22,512 bases of DNA, taken from positions 1 through 22,512 of the IMG/VR virus record IMGVR_UViG_3300035162_000578; one strand, 5' to 3'. Made by a program: the position numbers and the translations under genes. The DNA is from a virus. Below the pieces are notes generated by a model. The model searched no databases. It worked only from the letters and a program-made list of their open reading frames with translations, and was not told where the DNA came from. Of the stretch, positions 22,028 to 22,512 are shown piece by piece (positions within the stretch are counted from its first letter, which is position 1; every line of letters starts with the position of its first letter).

Positions 22028-22485
22028 TAACGCATCTTACACTGTTTAACGCCTTGTTTAGCAATGCCCGCACCACGAACGTTACCACCAGACTTATAAG
22101 TTTTGGCTTTCTTCTTAACTTTACCGCCTTTCTTCATCATAGGCATAGGTGGCTTAGGAGGCATACCCATACCACCCGGAGCACCGCCCATTGGAGGCTT
22201 AGGAGCACCGCCCATACCGCCCATACCGCCCATACCGCCCATTGGAGGCTTAGGAGCACTCGGAGGAGCAGCTTGCGGTTTTGGTACCGGCATAGTATTG
22301 TTTGCAGCTGTAGGCATAGATGCTTTAGCTGGGTTTTTACTAGGCCCTGAAGCCTTCATACCTAGCTCTTCCAAAGACTTACCTTTAGCGGTTCTAGTCT
22401 TTCCGGGAGCCTTAACCTTCTTTTTCTTGTCTTTCTTTTTAACATCACCACCTTTTTGGTAGCCCATCATTTTTGTACCCGGCAC
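22027..22485 (-). CDS. Low-complexity Lys/Gly/Pro/Met-rich basic protein; start uncertain
   Basis: A 152-residue protein from a GTG at 22485. A Lys-rich head (residues 1-36, with YQKGGDV) is followed by a Pro/Ala linker and a Gly-Met-Pro region (79-113) with GGM repeats. Then come MKKGGKVKKK and a C-terminal YKSGGNVRGAGIAKQG ending in VKQCKMR. GGAGGT six bases before the GTG is a near-perfect ribosome site. The same frame, however, stays open to the right edge of the window, so the protein could be longer. Proteins with this composition and ending are, in my recollection, frequent beside head genes of marine phages. Role unknown, perhaps DNA or capsid binding. Confidence 0.8.
   Translation of the reverse strand: MPGTKMMGYQKGGDVKKKDKKKKVKAPGKTRTAKGKSLEELGMKASGPSKNPAKASMPTAANNTMPVPKPQAAPPSAPKPPMGGMGGMGGMGGAPKPPMGGAPGGMGMPPKPPMPMMKKGGKVKKKAKTYKSGGNVRGAGIAKQGVKQCKMR
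22147..22251 (-). repeat. Gly-Met-Gly / Lys-Pro-Pro low-complexity repeats
   Basis: Within the preceding basic protein, a 9-bp unit (gccgcccat on the plus strand, encoding MGG) recurs four times near 22209-22240. It is flanked by two copies of a KPPMGG block. The block is slippage-prone and likely to vary in length between relatives. Confidence 0.75.
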
Positions 22486-22491
22486 TTTAAC

Positions 22492-22497
22492 ACCTCC
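22492..22497 (-). promoter_or_regulatory. Ribosome binding site supporting the GTG start
   Basis: GGAGGT on the minus strand lies six bases before the GTG at 22485. Read in frame it would encode part of SAGGVKV, so it may instead be coding sequence of a longer gene that starts beyond the window. Confidence 0.55.
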
Positions 22498-22512
22498 AGC
22501 GCTTACGCGCTT

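Noticed and set aside
22103-22462. Plus-strand Gly/Pro/Ile-rich 119-codon frame
   Set aside because: It is the complement of the Gly-Met-Pro repeats of the basic protein, is opposite to operon direction and has no start signal.

Overview
The window looks like part of the late (virion structure and lysis) region of a tailed bacteriophage. Every supported gene lies on the minus strand, so transcription runs from the right edge to the left edge. Genes are packed with gaps of a few bases or overlaps of 1 to 65 bases. I see no tRNA, no convincing terminator and no non-coding stretch over 300 bases. The families (SU10-type adaptor, P22 gp10-like tail protein, GTA-type holin, M15 endolysin, Lys/Gly-rich small proteins, 'AxTxxKI' fibre repeats) point to a short-tailed phage of the kind common in marine viromes. 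Dockerin-like and thrombospondin-type-3-like Ca-binding repeats suggest a marine, probably proteobacterial, host. The host call is inference, and I ran no database search.

Layout in transcription order. (1) 22512-21418: four small, very basic proteins, three of which start with MRRY[YF]K[KS]GG; one resembles DUF5872. (2) 21418-19235: head-to-tail module with an adaptor-like protein, a four-cysteine putative zinc protein, an SU10-like adaptor and a small beta-rich structural protein. (3) 19235-17874: a fibre-like protein. (4) 17871-15061: membrane, secretion and lysis genes: a tail-anchored small protein, two secreted proteins, a membrane-anchored coiled-coil protein (possible inner-membrane spanin), a GTA-type holin and an M15 peptidase endolysin. 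(5) 15059-12489: P22 gp10-like tail nozzle or stabilisation protein. (6) 12489-10966: a second fibre with tandem repeats. (7) 10969-10742: a 75-residue acidic protein. (8) 10733 to the left edge: one giant open frame of at least 3577 codons with no stop inside the window.

The giant protein is the most unusual object. It has two dockerin-type-I-like repeats, Pro-Glu linkers and a block of TSP3-like acidic repeats. A long body follows, with isolated hydrophobic segments and a coiled coil. The visible end is a degenerate repeat family (about eight copies of '[IL]GxP...D...GxG[IL][YF]A'). Its size and late-operon position suggest a virion protein, either an ejected inner-core protein or a giant fibre or appendage. 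The sequence alone does not decide between these.

How the genes may work together: the small basic proteins may be packaged or assist the head, the adaptors and gp10-like protein build the short tail, the two fibres share a divergent C-terminal domain and probably contact the host, and the giant protein adds a large calcium-stabilised component. The lysis cassette lies between the head-tail and tail genes in the same late transcript.
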